From Plasmodium coatneyi (Eukaryota; Apicomplexa; Aconoidasida; Haemosporida; Plasmodiidae): 64,000 nucleotides of DNA. Positions 1 to 12,144 of the stretch are shown here, piece after piece. A program made the translations under genes and the position numbers. The stretch lies in contig NC_033567.1 in assembly GCF_001680005.1 (NCBI RefSeq), forward strand, positions 496,001 through 560,000, written 5' to 3'. The notes beneath the pieces are model-generated. The model did no database searches and was not told the origin of the DNA. It saw nothing but the letters and a program-made list of their open reading frames with translations. The first letter of the stretch is position 1. Each line of letters opens with the position of its first letter.

Positions 1-879
1 AATAGCCGGAAAATAAAAATATTTTTCCGAAATGGCTACATTTTTTATGGCCATTTTTCAGAAAATTATCAGCGAAATGGGATAGGCATCCTCATAGACA
101 GCAACAACAAAATTCTATATCATGGATATTACAAAAATGACGTGATCGATAAATTCTGCTACATCCTACGACATAAGGATAACACTATATATTGTGGGAA
201 CCTCCATCAAGGGATGAAAAAAGGGTTTGGGAAATTATATTACGAAGAAAAACTACACTTTGATGACGAAAATGAATTCAATTTAAGTTTATCAAATGCC
301 AAAATTTTAGCAAGAAAATTGGAGTCATACGATGGTATTGATATCAATTCAGATATCCCCTTAAATTTCTCTCTCGATTCTAACCATGTCATTTATGTTG
401 GCTATTGGGATGAAAATAATTTCTCCCATTTCGGCTCATGTAATTTGAGGAATGGCATTTATAAAGGGGACATAAAGGATTCCAAAAAAGATGGCTTCGG
501 AATCTACATATACAAAAATAAAAAATCTTATAAAAATAAAAATAGATATGTTCTGTCCTATTTTAAGAAAGACAAAATTAGCACCATGGGGAAATACTAC
601 AGTGAATATGATAAACTGAAAGTACACTCATTCCACAAAGAACAAATTAAACGCAAAAAATCAGCTTACGATAAATGCTTCACTAAGGGAAAAATCAAAT
701 ATGACGTCTTAAAAACTGACAAACTGTACATAAATCAGGAGATCGACTATTATATTACCGTTCCTCTTGCAGACATACTATCAGCCATTATGGACGAGGT
801 TTTGGATAAATCCACCAGCTTTGTTCATTACTTGTATCGCCCCTTTCGATTCGATTTGAATTATTTCTTGAAGAAGTGA
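1..879 (+). CDS. MORN-repeat protein, 3' part (5' truncated by window)
   Basis: The frame is open from base 1 to the TGA at 877-879, so about 292 C-terminal residues are visible and the start lies outside the window. MORN-type units are seen at YGHFSENYQRNGIGIL near the window start, YCGNLHQGMKKGFGKLYY (about bases 190-243), a degenerate YVGYWDENN unit, and YKGDIKDSKKDGFGIYIY near base 460. MORN repeats are known to act in membrane or cytoskeleton attachment, and in apicomplexans several work in budding and cell division. The units here are spaced by lysine- and asparagine-rich sequence typical of Plasmodium. The last 70 residues lack repeats. No intron is evident. It converges on the V-ATPase H gene. 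Function beyond the repeat class is inference. Confidence 0.85.
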   Translation, partial: NSRKIKIFFRNGYIFYGHFSENYQRNGIGILIDSNNKILYHGYYKNDVIDKFCYILRHKDNTIYCGNLHQGMKKGFGKLYYEEKLHFDDENEFNLSLSNAKILARKLESYDGIDINSDIPLNFSLDSNHVIYVGYWDENNFSHFGSCNLRNGIYKGDIKDSKKDGFGIYIYKNKKSYKNKNRYVLSYFKKDKISTMGKYYSEYDKLKVHSFHKEQIKRKKSAYDKCFTKGKIKYDVLKTDKLYINQEIDYYITVPLADILSAIMDEVLDKSTSFVHYLYRPFRFDLNYFLKK

Positions 880-1835
880 CCCCCAGGGAGGTGGCCACAC
901 GGCATAATATCTTTATGTCCGCTATGCAGCTGAGCCACTTCTTCCCTTTTTCTTTTTTTGCTTTATTTTGTCCCCTCAATGTTATAACCACGTCTTTGTC
1001 ATAATCAGCCCCATCGCGGAGATCAGTTTGTTCTGAATCAGATCACTCATCTGCACATTGGCAAATACAAAAAAATTGCTCAAAAGGCATATATTATAAT
1101 TTTCTTTTTTTAGTGCACATCATAACTGCTACATAAGCACGTGTCTCCTTTTTATTATATATATATTTTTTTTTGTCTTTGTCATACTCCAGTTGGACAT
1201 TAACACATCACATAAAAAAAGAAACGTCGTTTCGGCTTCCCTTAAGAATACACGTTCGTGCGTAGGTGAGCGGCAACTTCGTTAATTTTTTCAATTTTAA
1301 AATGACCCTTTTGAAAAAAATGGCAACAATGCTAACAATGGTAACAATGGTTACCGAGGTAGAGAATTCAAAATGGGCTGAAGCAAATGTGGGTTAAGGG
1401 AAAAATGGGGAAAATAAAAAAATAAAATGCAGGATTTGCGAAGGAAGGCACGAAAGAATGAAACAAACGATGTGGGAACATTTCACGTGCACCCCTAACT
1501 CCGCGTCCTTCATTTAATTCATTTTCTGATGCGCCAATTCGCATTTTACATTGCGGGGGAAAAAAATCAGCATATAATATGCTACTTTTAAAAAATTACA
1601 TAAAAAAGGGGGGGAAAAGTGGATTGAAAAAAAAAAAGGGGTAAATCCTTAAGGCTGGTTGGATAGCTAGCTATCCACCCTTGGGGCAGAGGAATTTGCT
1701 ATTTCTGCATTCTACAGAAATACACGTGTGTACGCGAGCATCCGCGCGTATGCACAGGTCTACGCTCCTGCGCATGTTCGCGCTCCTTCGTACACACTTG
1801 TACATTCCATTGAGGGCACCAATTTGACCCCTCCT
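880..1835. other. Convergent intergenic region, no gene seen
   Basis: This lies between the stops of the MORN gene (+) and the V-ATPase H gene (-). It holds poly(T)/poly(A) runs and short direct repeats such as the ACAATG/AACAATGG series near 1325-1350. I see no convincing exon. Confidence 0.6.
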
Positions 1836-3757
1836 TCACTTCGCATTCGATATGCTTTGCCAGTTGTTCAACATAATTTTCTGTGCACAAAGGAGAGCTT
1901 CCCTCACAATATCTCTGTCCTTCGTTGCAATTAAAATCATGACGTTTTCCTTTATTCTAAATTTTTGACAAATTTTCTTCCCATTCGGGTAGAGCCTGGC
2001 GAATTCGCCAATGTCAAAACAAGCCACTGCCACAGTCACTCCGTCTACTTCCTCCTTCAGTTCCATGGAGTCACTCTTCTGTGCTATATTATGTGCATAG
2101 CTTTTTATTATGTCTGCTAATTGTTGTATAGCTTTAAATTCATCTCTTTCGAACTGCATGACATTTTCGAGCCAAAATTTTTCGGTGTGCAAAACGGACC
2201 ATTTTAGCTTTCCCTTTGAAAGTTCGTGGCAGTATCGTTCGAAGTTGCTGCGAAAAGGGGGAGGAGAAGCATAAAAGGGGGGTTTATATTTACAACAGGG
2301 GCTTTGCTATTTTTGTGTCCACACGGTAGCCCGCTTTTCATTTGACGGAGGCCACTCAACTGGGTAAAAAATTTGCCTAAAGCGGTCCACAGGTGTAACC
2401 GTTTGCCCACATATATTCACGCGCCTATGTTGATGCGTATTGTACACACATGTGCAGCAAAAACTGAGGGAATAACCCACCTGTAATTTTTAACCCGCTG
2501 GTCCAGCTTGTGCAGAAGCTGAACTATAGTGTCATAAATATCGTTATCCCTCCACTTATCATACTGTAGCACAGTCAAGGTTTGAATTATATTATTGTCG
2601 ACAATAATTTCAAAGCAATCATCCATGTGCATAATATTTTTTATAATGTTGAGTGAAACTCGCAAAATCTTTTCCACTCGGCATTTTTTAAATAAATTAA
2701 TTACAACAGAAATTATGTTGTTTTTATATAATTTTTTAATAAAGTTATCTTTAAATGTAAGTAGCCAAACGCAGAAAACAGATTTGTATTGCTTATTGGC
2801 ATTATTATTACTTAAGTCTAAATTTTTATTAATTATTGTCAGAAACTGCTCCAACTCGTATATATCCTTTCTGTAATTATCTATTTTTAGTATGTTTATA
2901 TATATGTCCATTTTCCCTTCCTCTGATACGTTAAAAAAATCAATTTTTAAAATAAAGTCTTTAATTTCCGTCTCTGAGAAGTAATTATTATTACTGTTGT
3001 AGCAAAAGCTACCCGACAAAAGGAAAGAACTCTTGTCTGCTATGTACGTGTCATTATGCGTACACAATTTCATCAAATAGGAGTATACACTTTTGTCATT
3101 TAATATGCTTAAAATGTAGCTATAAGAACTTCCATCATTTCTTATAATTTCATAAAATATGGTTAATACGTACTGAATTAAATGAACATTAAAATCTGTT
3201 TGCAAACAATTGAACAATACTGTCACAACTGTGTTATTCTCCTTAAAATAATCGAACTTTTCTTTTTTGTTAAATGCGTGAAATTTTTTTAACAACTCTA
3301 CATCCTCCGAAGACAAAATGTTTATCTCTTCATATTTGTCATAACAGGGCATCTTATTTAGGATGGAATCGTGTAGTATCTGCGGAGGTAGCGGGGGTGC
3401 AACAATGACTATGTTGGCTCATGCTCATTGAACAGTTAGGCACATATGTTCTCCCCTGCACACTGTGCGACCGGGATTTCTCCCCATGTCCATCGTTATG
3501 TTCTTATACGCGCTGCATCAGAAACCCTCGTGTGGGTTGCATAGCCGTTGTAGGTCAGCTCATGTACACGTTGCTACACATCAGTTTAGGCTCACATGTG
3601 GGTAAAACAACAGATATGCCTCTCCATGCGTACACGGGGGGGACGGCGTTATAACAACAGCGCTATGCTCATTCCCGTCGGCGCCGCTCCTTACCTGGCT
3701 TTTCTGCTCGGATTCCACAATTTTGGAAATGACGCTAATTCCACTATCACCTGCCAT
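1836..3757 (-). CDS. VMA13: V-type proton ATPase subunit H, three exons
   Basis: Regulatory subunit H of the V1 sector, which couples ATP hydrolysis in V1 to proton pumping through V0 (vacuole, endomembranes and plasma membrane in Plasmodium). Exons are 3757-3695, 3379-2481 and 2247-1836, with GT..AG junctions and matching phases, giving 457 residues, close to the usual subunit H length. Exon 1 starts MAGDSGISVISK. Exon 2 gives an armadillo-type all-helical region. The family signature is in the C-terminal part: QYDKWRDNDIYDT, then after the second intron NFERYCHELSKGKLKWSVLH, TEKFWLENVMQFE and FDIGEFARLYPNGKKI. An ATG at 3352 would lose the first 30 residues; the exon 1 start is preferred because its donor, phase and acceptor agree. 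It diverges from nothing obvious upstream. Identification is firm. Confidence 0.93.
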
Positions 3758-4434
3758 GGTTTTTACATTTAAAATATATCACTAAAAAAAAAGAAAAAAA
3801 AAAAGGAAGAAGCAAAAAAACAAAATCTTAAAGACGAAAAGGAGGGTAATCAAATTAAACTTTGTAAAAATATCAAACTTCACAGGTACTATTTTTGAAA
3901 TTTAAAACAAGGGGAAAAATTAAATTTCATAAAATTGCACAAATACTCATATTCTGTTTGCATAAACGTTGGTAGGAATATACGTATGCACGCATGTACT
4001 CACGTGCGTATGTACGTATTTATGCACTAAAGTATATGCAAACGCCCCTCTTCTGATTATCTCCCTTAATTACGGAGTTTCGCATTCGGAAAATAAAAGA
4101 AGCGTTCAGTACCTACTTCGTTCGAAAAAATAAAATAAAAAAATGTACGTACAGGGTCGCCGCGAACGCATCGTCATGCATATGTGCGCGGATGCGTAAG
4201 TTACGTGATGCCTGCGCATGCATACGTGCGTATGGGAACAAATGTATACCTGAATAATGTACTGCGCGTGAGCAGTTTAGCCATGTGAATAGTTTAGGTA
4301 TGTGAACAGATAAGCATGAGAACGGCACAAGCGCACGAGCTGGCATGCCTACGCTAAACATACAAGCATTCGTCGACCTCGCAAGCAATATGACATTAGC
4401 GCAGGAAGGACAATCAAATATAGGTGTGTACCAA
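3758..4434. other. Upstream region of V-ATPase H, no gene seen
   Basis: A/T-rich sequence with an A-rich stretch at 3781-3835 just upstream of the V-ATPase H start, as expected for a Plasmodium 5' region. Around 3960-4260 it is unusually rich in ATGCAYG/ACGTGCGTA-type steps. No exon was supported. Confidence 0.5.
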
Positions 4435-4852
4435 CTAAATGGCACGCGCCACAAGATAGCCTGCGCGCACTACGCAATGAACTTTTTTATGCTTACACGT
4501 GTATGTAGTGTTAGATAAGAACACAAAAAGTACTAATAAAAATCTCCAAAGCCTCTTAACATTTTTTAAAAACGGGTTAATTAATGCCTTTCGAGTGAAA
4601 GGGAACAATCCCTCGTAAAAAAATTCACTCCAGTGTAAAATCCTTTTCAGCCATTTTACCATTTCACTGCTCGACTATTTTCCACCTCACACTACGTGGG
4701 AGATACGTCATCATAATGCTGTAACGTATCCAAATTCTGTCTGAAATGTATGCACATTTATTTATGTCCGTAATTGCCATCCGGGAACATAAATCGATAC
4801 CATTCATTTTATGTGAGCAAAAGTCGTGTGAGAATGTCAAAGGAGGGAACAA
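4435..4852 (-). CDS. Possible small membrane-protein gene, structure unresolved
   Basis: Two adjacent open frames on the minus strand look coding but could not be joined. The first (ATG at about 4804, stop TGA at 4664-4666) starts MNGIDLCSRMAITDINK. The second starts at an ATG at 4662 immediately after that stop, begins MVKWLKRILHWSEFFYEG, and contains the hydrophobic stretch RFLLVLFVFLSN. It runs into a good splice donor (GTAAGC) near 4495, so a downstream exon is expected, but I found no convincing partner before 3800. Alternatives are one gene with an unrecognised intron or frame change, two tiny genes, or chance open frames. Transcript data would settle it. No family is recognised. Confidence 0.3.
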
Positions 4853-5615
4853 AAAAAAAATGTCAGATGAAAAGACGAGTAGAGCAAACTAAAACCCAAC
4901 TGGGAATCGAAACGACCGAATGCACATGCATATAATATACATTGTATACATATTGCGGGGAAATGTGTGTCCACGCAAAGCCGCTTAAACGCTCAATTGT
5001 CGCATTTTTCTGTCACTACGTGGAAGACCTTTTGGCAAACCGGTGTACACATACCCTCCGGAACTTCAACAGGCAAACGTAGAGACCGTTAAAAAAGGAA
5101 AAAAGCATAACAGCATAGTAATAAAGTAAAATTTACTGACAGCGGAATGGAAAAATTACATTCGTGAGAAAAACCTTTTTTATCAATCTTATATCCTTTG
5201 AATTAAAAAAATTGTTTTTTACTTTTTTAAAAAAGAAAAAAAAAAAAAATTAAAACAATAAAATGTACATATAACATAATATACAATTTGAACAGGAAAT
5301 GCATACGAAAAAAAAAAAAACAAAAACGAAAAGGTATAACCAAGAGCAAATTTTAAATGCGGGTTAATTTAATGTCCTTCTCGTTTCCTTTTTCCTTTAA
5401 AAGTAACAAAAAAAAGAGGGACGTATACAATTATAAGCACACAATGACTGATTTGTGTGCAGAATAATATGATATACAAATTACATAATCTCCAAAACAG
5501 CGTCCTTTGGGCGAAAGGGGGTATTTTGCCTGGTTTGGTTACAGAAGTGACGCGCTCCATAGCACGTACATGCATGCGTGTATAAATTTAACACACATGT
5601 GTATACACTGTTCTG
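4853..5615. other. Intergenic region, no further gene seen
   Basis: Mostly A-rich runs (for example 5216-5250 and 5306-5330). An open minus-strand frame at 5575-5369 contains a hydrophobic stretch ending in basic residues. I could not connect it to neighbouring exons and do not call it. Confidence 0.45.
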
Positions 5616-7295
5616 CTATCTCATCCACACATAGTTCGTACTGTTCTTGTTTTTTTCGCTGGCTACAACTTGGATGAAATACCTGTGGTGGGGGAATAAA
5701 ATTGGGGACAATATGTATGAGCATGCGTGAACAAGGGTGCGGCGCACACAATTTGGAAAAAAAAGCAGGCATATGGAAATAAATCCACACACATAAGCAT
5801 ATATAAATTAACAAATGATGCAACAAACATGTGCGGAAAGAAAAAAAAACGGTTGTGCAGAAAAGCAGTCGCCTTTCCTTACTTGTAGTGTGATGGTGCT
5901 TGCAAAATATAGAAACTGTTTTTCTTTTTATACGCTTGTGTGGATCTTGGGCGAAAAAAAGAAAAAAAGAAAAAATTATTTATATTAGTACTTGCAGTAA
6001 AAAATATAACAGTAAAAATCCAATGATTGACAAATTAACAAAAACAACATGAAAGATTCTGCTTAAAAATTGAAACAAAACAGGAATGCATAAATGGGTA
6101 AACTACTTTATGATTCTCCCCATGAATTGGGTTTCATTCAGTTTAAGCAGCCTCAGGACATCCTTTTTAATTAAGACACAGAAAAAAATACAAAAAAAAA
6201 AGAAAAAAGGAGGATTTTATTTTTCTCATAAGAGGTGCGGAAAAATGTATAAGCGCGCGTGAATACAGCAGCACGCGCATATACATATATACACAACATA
6301 TGCATAACTTCAAATTTAAGTTCAAATTTGTATTTCGTTCATTTCGACGGAACAGAACGATTGCGAAACTTGTTCATAAGAACTACAACTATTTTCGTAA
6401 TAATTACTTGATAATTTTTGACATGAACAAATAACTTCCCATAATGCGAAAATTTATTAACCAAAACTGTGTCATTATTTTTTCCATCATACTTGTATAT
6501 AATCGTATGATTTGTTGACTTGTCTGTATTAATTTGCACGATTTTGTTTTTTGTGAATTTTTCTAAAAACTCCACCAAATGTTCGGTAACACAATTAAAA
6601 TGAATGTTGTTAAAGTATACGTACGTTACTAGGTGTTCGATTTCTTCCAGTTTGACGTCTAACGGGTTAATGGAATATTTATTTATATTTTCAATAATTT
6701 CGATGGAACCATCGTCACTATGGTTGCTCCTTTCATCAATGTTCATCTTACGTATATTTTCGTCCTTCCAATGACCACTATTCATATCACATTTCACACC
6801 ATTTGGATGGTACTCTACATTTCCGTTTCCTTCCCCTCCTTTCATCGCACTGCTATTAGTAGGATGTGTACCGTGCTCGGAACCGTTGTCAGGTTTCAAG
6901 TGGGTACCATCACTGCTATTTGTTTTCTCTTCGCCCTGTTCTTGTTCCTTCTTTTCTTTTCTCTTTTCAACTAATTCCACCTCCTCCTCTTCCTCATCAT
7001 CCTCGCTTGATATATCTTCATCGTCACTACTCATCCATTCGTATCTTTTTTTCTTTTTATTATTTCCATTCTCGGTGATAGCTTCATCACCACCTACAGC
7101 CATGCTGGATGCGTCATTTTTTTCCTCTTCTTCATTCACCTCCTCGTCCTCTTTTTCCAACTCGGCCCTTTCCTCCTCTTCCAAATTGTTTAGGCAATCT
7201 AAATCAATTTCTTCTGAATCGTCATCTAATTCCTCGATCCATTTTTTTTTCTTTTTTTGTTTTTGGGCTTCACCAAGTTTCCGTTTACCTAGCAT
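5616..7295 (-). CDS. RRM-domain protein with acidic/lysine-rich N-terminus, four exons
   Basis: Assembled as exons 7295-6408, 6162-6107, 5945-5883 and 5682-5616. Donors GTAATT, GTAGTT and GTAAGG pair with AG acceptors in phase, giving 357 residues. Residues 1-200 are low complexity: KQKKKKKW, repeated acidic blocks, then Asn/Gly/His-rich sequence. From about residue 222 a divergent RNA-recognition fold is visible: VYFNNIHFNCVTEHLVEFL, then KLFVHVKNYQ, which exon 2 continues as DVLRLLKLNETQFMGRII, an RNP1/beta4-like ending. The tail ends NSTNYVWMR. If exon 1 is read without splicing it stops at 6339, which cuts the RRM in half; the spliced form completes it. A role in RNA binding is inferred from the fold only. 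It is transcribed toward V-ATPase H and borders the variant-gene island. Confidence 0.72.
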
Positions 7296-8589
7296 TTTCT
7301 AATATGTTCATTTAAAACATTGCCATGCATGTGCATATATGTATAGGTGTTGTTGGCGAGTGAGCGTACACTATATGTGGGGGGCACGCGTAAGCACAAC
7401 GGCGTATGTACACATATGCGCATGGACATGTGCGTATGTGCCCATCCACATGCAGCACAACAAACGTGGATTAATTCATCCTTTCGCACGAAAATGCTAA
7501 CATGTTCTTAGTGTTACTAATTTATAAAAACTAGGAAAAAACCTAAAGGCATTTTTTTAATGTAGGTTATGGTACTGAATTATTTATGGATTTAAAAAAT
7601 AGGCAAAGCTAAACAAAAGCGGAGTTGTTTTAATGGTAATATAATCGCATGAGGTTGGGCTCACAATTATATGTATGAGCTTTATTCGCTATGTAACATA
7701 TTATATACGGTAGTGGTTGTGTGGCTCCCTGTACGTGTTCAATAAGCACATAAACACCCGTTATTTCTGCGTATAATGTTAAAAAGGCTCTACTTTTAAG
7801 TATGAACTTGTCGATTTAAAAAAAAAAAGAAGATAATCATGCAAATATAGTTACCTTAATCATTCACTCTGCTTTGAATATTTCACGTTCCTTCTGCCTA
7901 ATTTTTTTTGCGTATTTTATATATTTTTTTTCTTTCTCGTTATATGGTACAGAATACAGAAAAAACTTCTTCCACGCAGAGGGTAAAAACCATAACATGA
8001 GAGAAAGTGCCTTATCTTCGTAGAATCAACGACAGTGCCGTAGTTGCATAATTTATAAATACAATAATTTTAAAATGAAATATAAAAAACAATTTCATGA
8101 TATATATAATCGCATTCAATGCATTCTCAATTCGGCGTATTAAAAAAGGAAAAAAAAAAAAAATTTTTACTATATACCTCTTTTTTTAGCTGTGCATTTT
8201 TTGCATTTTGCATTTTTCTTTTTTTAAAACTACCTCCTTTTTAGCGGAACGTCACTGATGGATGGTATGCGAGCATTACGTTCTCGCCAAAAAAAAAAAA
8301 AAAAAAAGAAAAATACGAAAAAAGGGCACCCAACGAGGTTATTATGCAACACGTTGAAAAAATTAAAGAAAAATTTATTCCTTCCAACTGTGATGAACCC
8401 ATCCAATGCTTCATTTTGTAGGGAGCTTTACTTAATACATTTTAGCTTTTTTTTTTTTCCTGTCTCTTCATTCTTTTTCTTTCTTCCACATTCTCTTCTT
8501 TTTACTTTTATTTTTATTTTTTTTGCATCTTTTTTCTTTTTTTCCTTTCTTTCCCTTCTTCTTTTCTTTTAAAGAAGAAGGAATGGAAC
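7296..8589. other. Left border of the variant-gene island, no gene seen
   Basis: About 1.3 kb between the RRM protein start and the 3' end of the first KIR gene. It has poly(A) at 8287-8308, a pyrimidine-rich tract at 8449-8570, and A/T-rich sequence. The reading frames across it are low-complexity Phe/Lys/Ser runs and I treat them as noise. It is presumably the boundary between conserved core and accessory sequence. Confidence 0.5.
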
Positions 8590-11181
8590 TTATCTAATAT
8601 AAGGGACAGAATATAATGTGGTAGAACCATCCCCTGCTGTGGAATTTGCTGTCCAAAGTTCAGTTGAATATTCGGTAGAAGAGTCTTCGTCTTCTGTTAA
8701 GGTGTCGATTCTTTGTCTGATGGTGGACCTTTTTTTCCTTTTAGTGTTATTTCTGCTGCTGCTGCCTCCAAAGAAGTTTTTTATTCCAGAAGGTAGAAGA
8801 TCATACTATGAAAGGAGAAGGTGGGTGATAGGAGGGGAGAAACATCTATATATATATATATATATATATATAAATATATATATATATGCACGCAGCCTGT
8901 ACTGTATTTTTATTTTAAATAACAATTCATAATAGGGAGCATTATTATTTATATATTCAATTATAACTGTTGCACTTACTTTATATAAAAAGAGGGCAAC
9001 TGCCGGAAGTGCTGCTGCAGCGGCACCACCACCAGCAATACCAATAGTAGTGGTGGTATTGTCCATTCCGGAAGAGACAGGTGCTGTCAGTGTGCTCGGC
9101 AGTGCAGCAGGTGCCGGAGCGGGTGCCCTGCTTCCACCACTGGAGGATGATCCTCCCATTTCAATTGACAGTTGTTCTGAGTTTCCTGGTGCACCCCTTT
9201 CACCTCTTGAACCTCCTGGACCTGTTGCACCCCGTTCACCTGTTTCACCCTTTGAACCTGCTGGACCTTCTGTTCCATGTGTTTCAGTTTCTGAAGGTTT
9301 ACTTTGGACAGTTTCCCTCCCCGATTCAATATCACTCCTTGTACTTGTTGAAAGTGTTACATGTTGTGGCACAGACACGGAAATGCACTTCAGTTCCCGT
9401 GGTTCCCTAAATTCCCCTTCCTGACTCCCTTTTTCGTTGTTAAATTTGGTACAATATGATTCCCCGCCAATGGGGTAACAAGTTTTACTTAACTCTGAAT
9501 GTGTTGATTTAGCTTTCTTGAAGGGGGCATTACATTTTTCATTGTCGCAATATTCATTACATTTCCCACTCTTTTCTATAGTACTGTAGTCATAGTACCA
9601 ATCAAATAGTATTTTAGCTGGTCCGAAACGTTCCTCCTTCATACCATCGTACAAATTGGTGCACGAACATCCGAATATGGAATTCTGCAATTTTCCATAA
9701 ATTTCCTTCATAATCATTGAGAGAGAGGGTCCTCCATGAGAATTTCCCTTATTTATTTTATCCTTTATTTTATCACCTATCCAATACCATAAGAAATGAC
9801 AAGGATCATAGTAGGATGGGATGCCCCCATCCTTCTTCTCTGTGCATGCGTAACAATAAGCCCGTACTATTGCGATGGGTAATTTATCATCATTAATATT
9901 GAGTTTAGTTAATGCACTCTTAACTTCCTCTATTAATTTTGCACTACACCCTTGACTACTGGTCGCTAAGGAACACGCACTAGAATTCTCAAATGCAGCG
10001 TACACTTGTTCTGAGGGTAACTTATTTGAACTTCCATCCTAAAAATGTCATTAGGTTAAAATAGATTGTGTATGAATGGGAGCTTTCCATATATATATGT
10101 ACATTCCTTTCTATATTATTATTATATAGCCCATATGGAGTACTGCATTTGTATTTATAATATTGTACGAATAATATTTATAGTATTCATGATATTCATA
10201 TATAATCATAGTATTGTGTGCATAATATTCATACATATTCATAATATTTATTTACTGTGAATGGAAAAATAATTTGTACTACCTGTAGTGATGATGATGC
10301 TGACCATGTTGATTGACGGGGAGGTGTGGAGCAGTTTAATTTCTGCGGTTTCTTATATTCTTCCTTCGTAGGTTCTTCTTTAAATTTGGGACAATATTGA
10401 TCTCCGTCAGTTTGACTGCAATCTGTACTTACTTTGTTATATGTTGATTCAGCTTTGCTGTAGGACTGCTCGCACCTCCTGTTATTGCAATATTTATGAC
10501 AGTCCTGGTTACTCTTCAGCTTATTGTAGTCATAGTACCAATCATATAGTACTTTAGCCTCGTCAAAACGATCCTTTAAAATACCTTCGTATAAATTCTT
10601 GCATTCACATGTAGGGTCGAATTGCTGCAGTTGTTTGTAAATTGCCGGCATAACCATTGAAAAATGGCTTTTTTCCTGAAATTTATCCTTCACTTTATCA
10701 CCTAACCAATAAAAGAAAAAACTATAACGATCACTATTGGACAAAGAACCGAACCCTTCGCTCCCTCTCCCGTTACATGCTACACAGTAGTTCTTTGCAA
10801 TCGTACTGATCAAATTCCAATTTCTCCCATTGTACGATTGTAATGATCCGTTCAGTTGTCTTTCCAGGTCACTGCGATTCTTATTTGTTCCTTGGAATGT
10901 ACAACTCCTTCCTTCCCTTCCTTGGTCTAAAGCTTCGTATATTTTTTTTGAGGGTAATTTACTTGTATCTGTGCCCTACAAAATATAGAATTTAAAATTA
11001 ACCAAGGAAGTATAGTACGTATAGATGTATATAACCATGCATTCCTTACATATTATTATTATTATTATTTTCCTATTATTATTATTATTTTGATATGTGT
11101 GTGTACATATACAATATTGTATTCATAATATTTATCCATACCCTATGCAAGGGAATAACTAACCTGTAGTGTGCACGCCAT
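8590..11181 (-). CDS. KIR/PIR variant antigen with two PIR domains and a collagen-like tract
   Basis: Exons: 11181-11164 (MACTLQ), 10975-10283, 10038-8980, 8805-8590, all phase 0, giving 661 residues. Exons 2 and 3 each encode a full PIR ectodomain. Domain A opens GTDTSKLPSKKIYEAL and has FFFYWLGDKVKDK and LYDWYYDYNKLKS. Domain B opens DGSSNKLPSEQVYAAF and has FLWYWIGDKIKDK and LFDWYYDYSTIEK. The stem (about residues 492-524) is eleven Gly-X-Y triplets, followed by an Ala/Pro stretch and a TM ending PAVALFLYK. The last exon is the cytoplasmic tail, starting YDLLPSGIKNFFGG, rich in basic residues and then Ser/Thr/Glu, ending SVPYIR. The pir superfamily are exported infected-red-cell surface proteins, called KIR in P. 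knowlesi. The two domains show tandem exon duplication. No break seen. Confidence 0.88.
8847..8888. repeat. TA microsatellite in last KIR intron
   Basis: A run of TA dinucleotides, briefly interrupted by an extra A near 8873, inside the intron between the TM exon and the tail exon of the first KIR gene. Confidence 0.9.
9178..9276 (-). repeat. Collagen-like Gly-X-Y tract inside the KIR stem
   Basis: Thirty-three codons that read as eleven uninterrupted Gly-X-Y triplets on the minus strand: GTE GPA GSK GET, then GER GAT GPG GSR, then GER GAP GNS. It lies between PIR domain B and the TM. Codons are parasite-like (GGT/GGA, CCA, GAA). Confidence 0.9.
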
Positions 11182-12144
11182 TGTTCATGTGTGTACATAT
11201 TTTTCATATATAATAAAGTCATTTCAGAATATTCCCTTCACATATATTCGTACAGAACACACGTTTGAGGATTATGCTTGCTTTATAAGAATTGTAACTA
11301 ATGAATTGGTATCAAATTTTTACTCTTCCCCCTTTCTTAAAAATGCGCGCACTTTAACTCCCAAAAATATGATACTACATTATACGTATCTACTGAATGA
11401 GTACGTATGTATATATATATATATATATATATTTAAGTTAAAAAATATATGTACAAAGTATTATGAAATTACCAAAGTGAACAGCAAGAAAAAGTAAAAA
11501 AAGAACTCAAAAAAAAGAAAATTTTAATCCAAAATTTGTTATGTATATGCACATTAATCCACACATTACCCTATTCAATTGTGTATAATTATTAGTACCT
11601 ATTCACTACTACACTATGTACACCCTTCCCTAGTTATTATTTTTTTATATTTGACACAATATTGACTAAAAAGAGAAAAAAATTTTCATTAGGTAATATT
11701 AATGCTTCCCCCTTTATTCTTCCTTCCACTTCGTTAAATATATTATAAATATTTCATTTACATTAATAGGTGCACACTTTCCCTTATTTGAGCTTCCCTA
11801 ATTCGCACAACACCCTATATACTAATAACTCCTTCTCTTTTTTCTTCACCATTTTTACTTCCTCCACTTCTCTTTTTTTAACTTCCTTCACTTCCTTCAC
11901 TCCTTCTTTCACTTACTCCCTACACTCCTTCTTCTTTCACTCTCTTCCCTTCACTCTTTTTCCTTCACTCCCCTTCCTTCCATCCCTAACAATCATTCCT
12001 TCCACCAATTACCACTAACATAACCTTCCTTCCACCTACCAGCACCCTAACACAACCTTTCTTCCACCCTTAACAACCTAACAACCTACCATCTTCCACC
12101 TAACAACCCACCTACCACCTAACAACCTTTTTTTTTTTTTTTAG
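11182..12144. other. KIR upstream region and pyrimidine-rich tract
   Basis: 11182-11760 is A/T-rich, with a TA run at 11410-11432, and would be the 5' region of the KIR gene. 11770-12142 is almost pure pyrimidine with A, with repeated CCTTCACTC and CCTAACAACC motifs. It ends in a T-run and AG just before the next gene, so it looks like an intron of the pir type. No signal-peptide exon for the downstream gene was found here. Confidence 0.55.

Noticed and set aside
8258..8572. Lys- then Phe-rich plus-strand open frame
   Set aside because: Made from poly(A) and pyrimidine runs; no start context, domain or splice signals.
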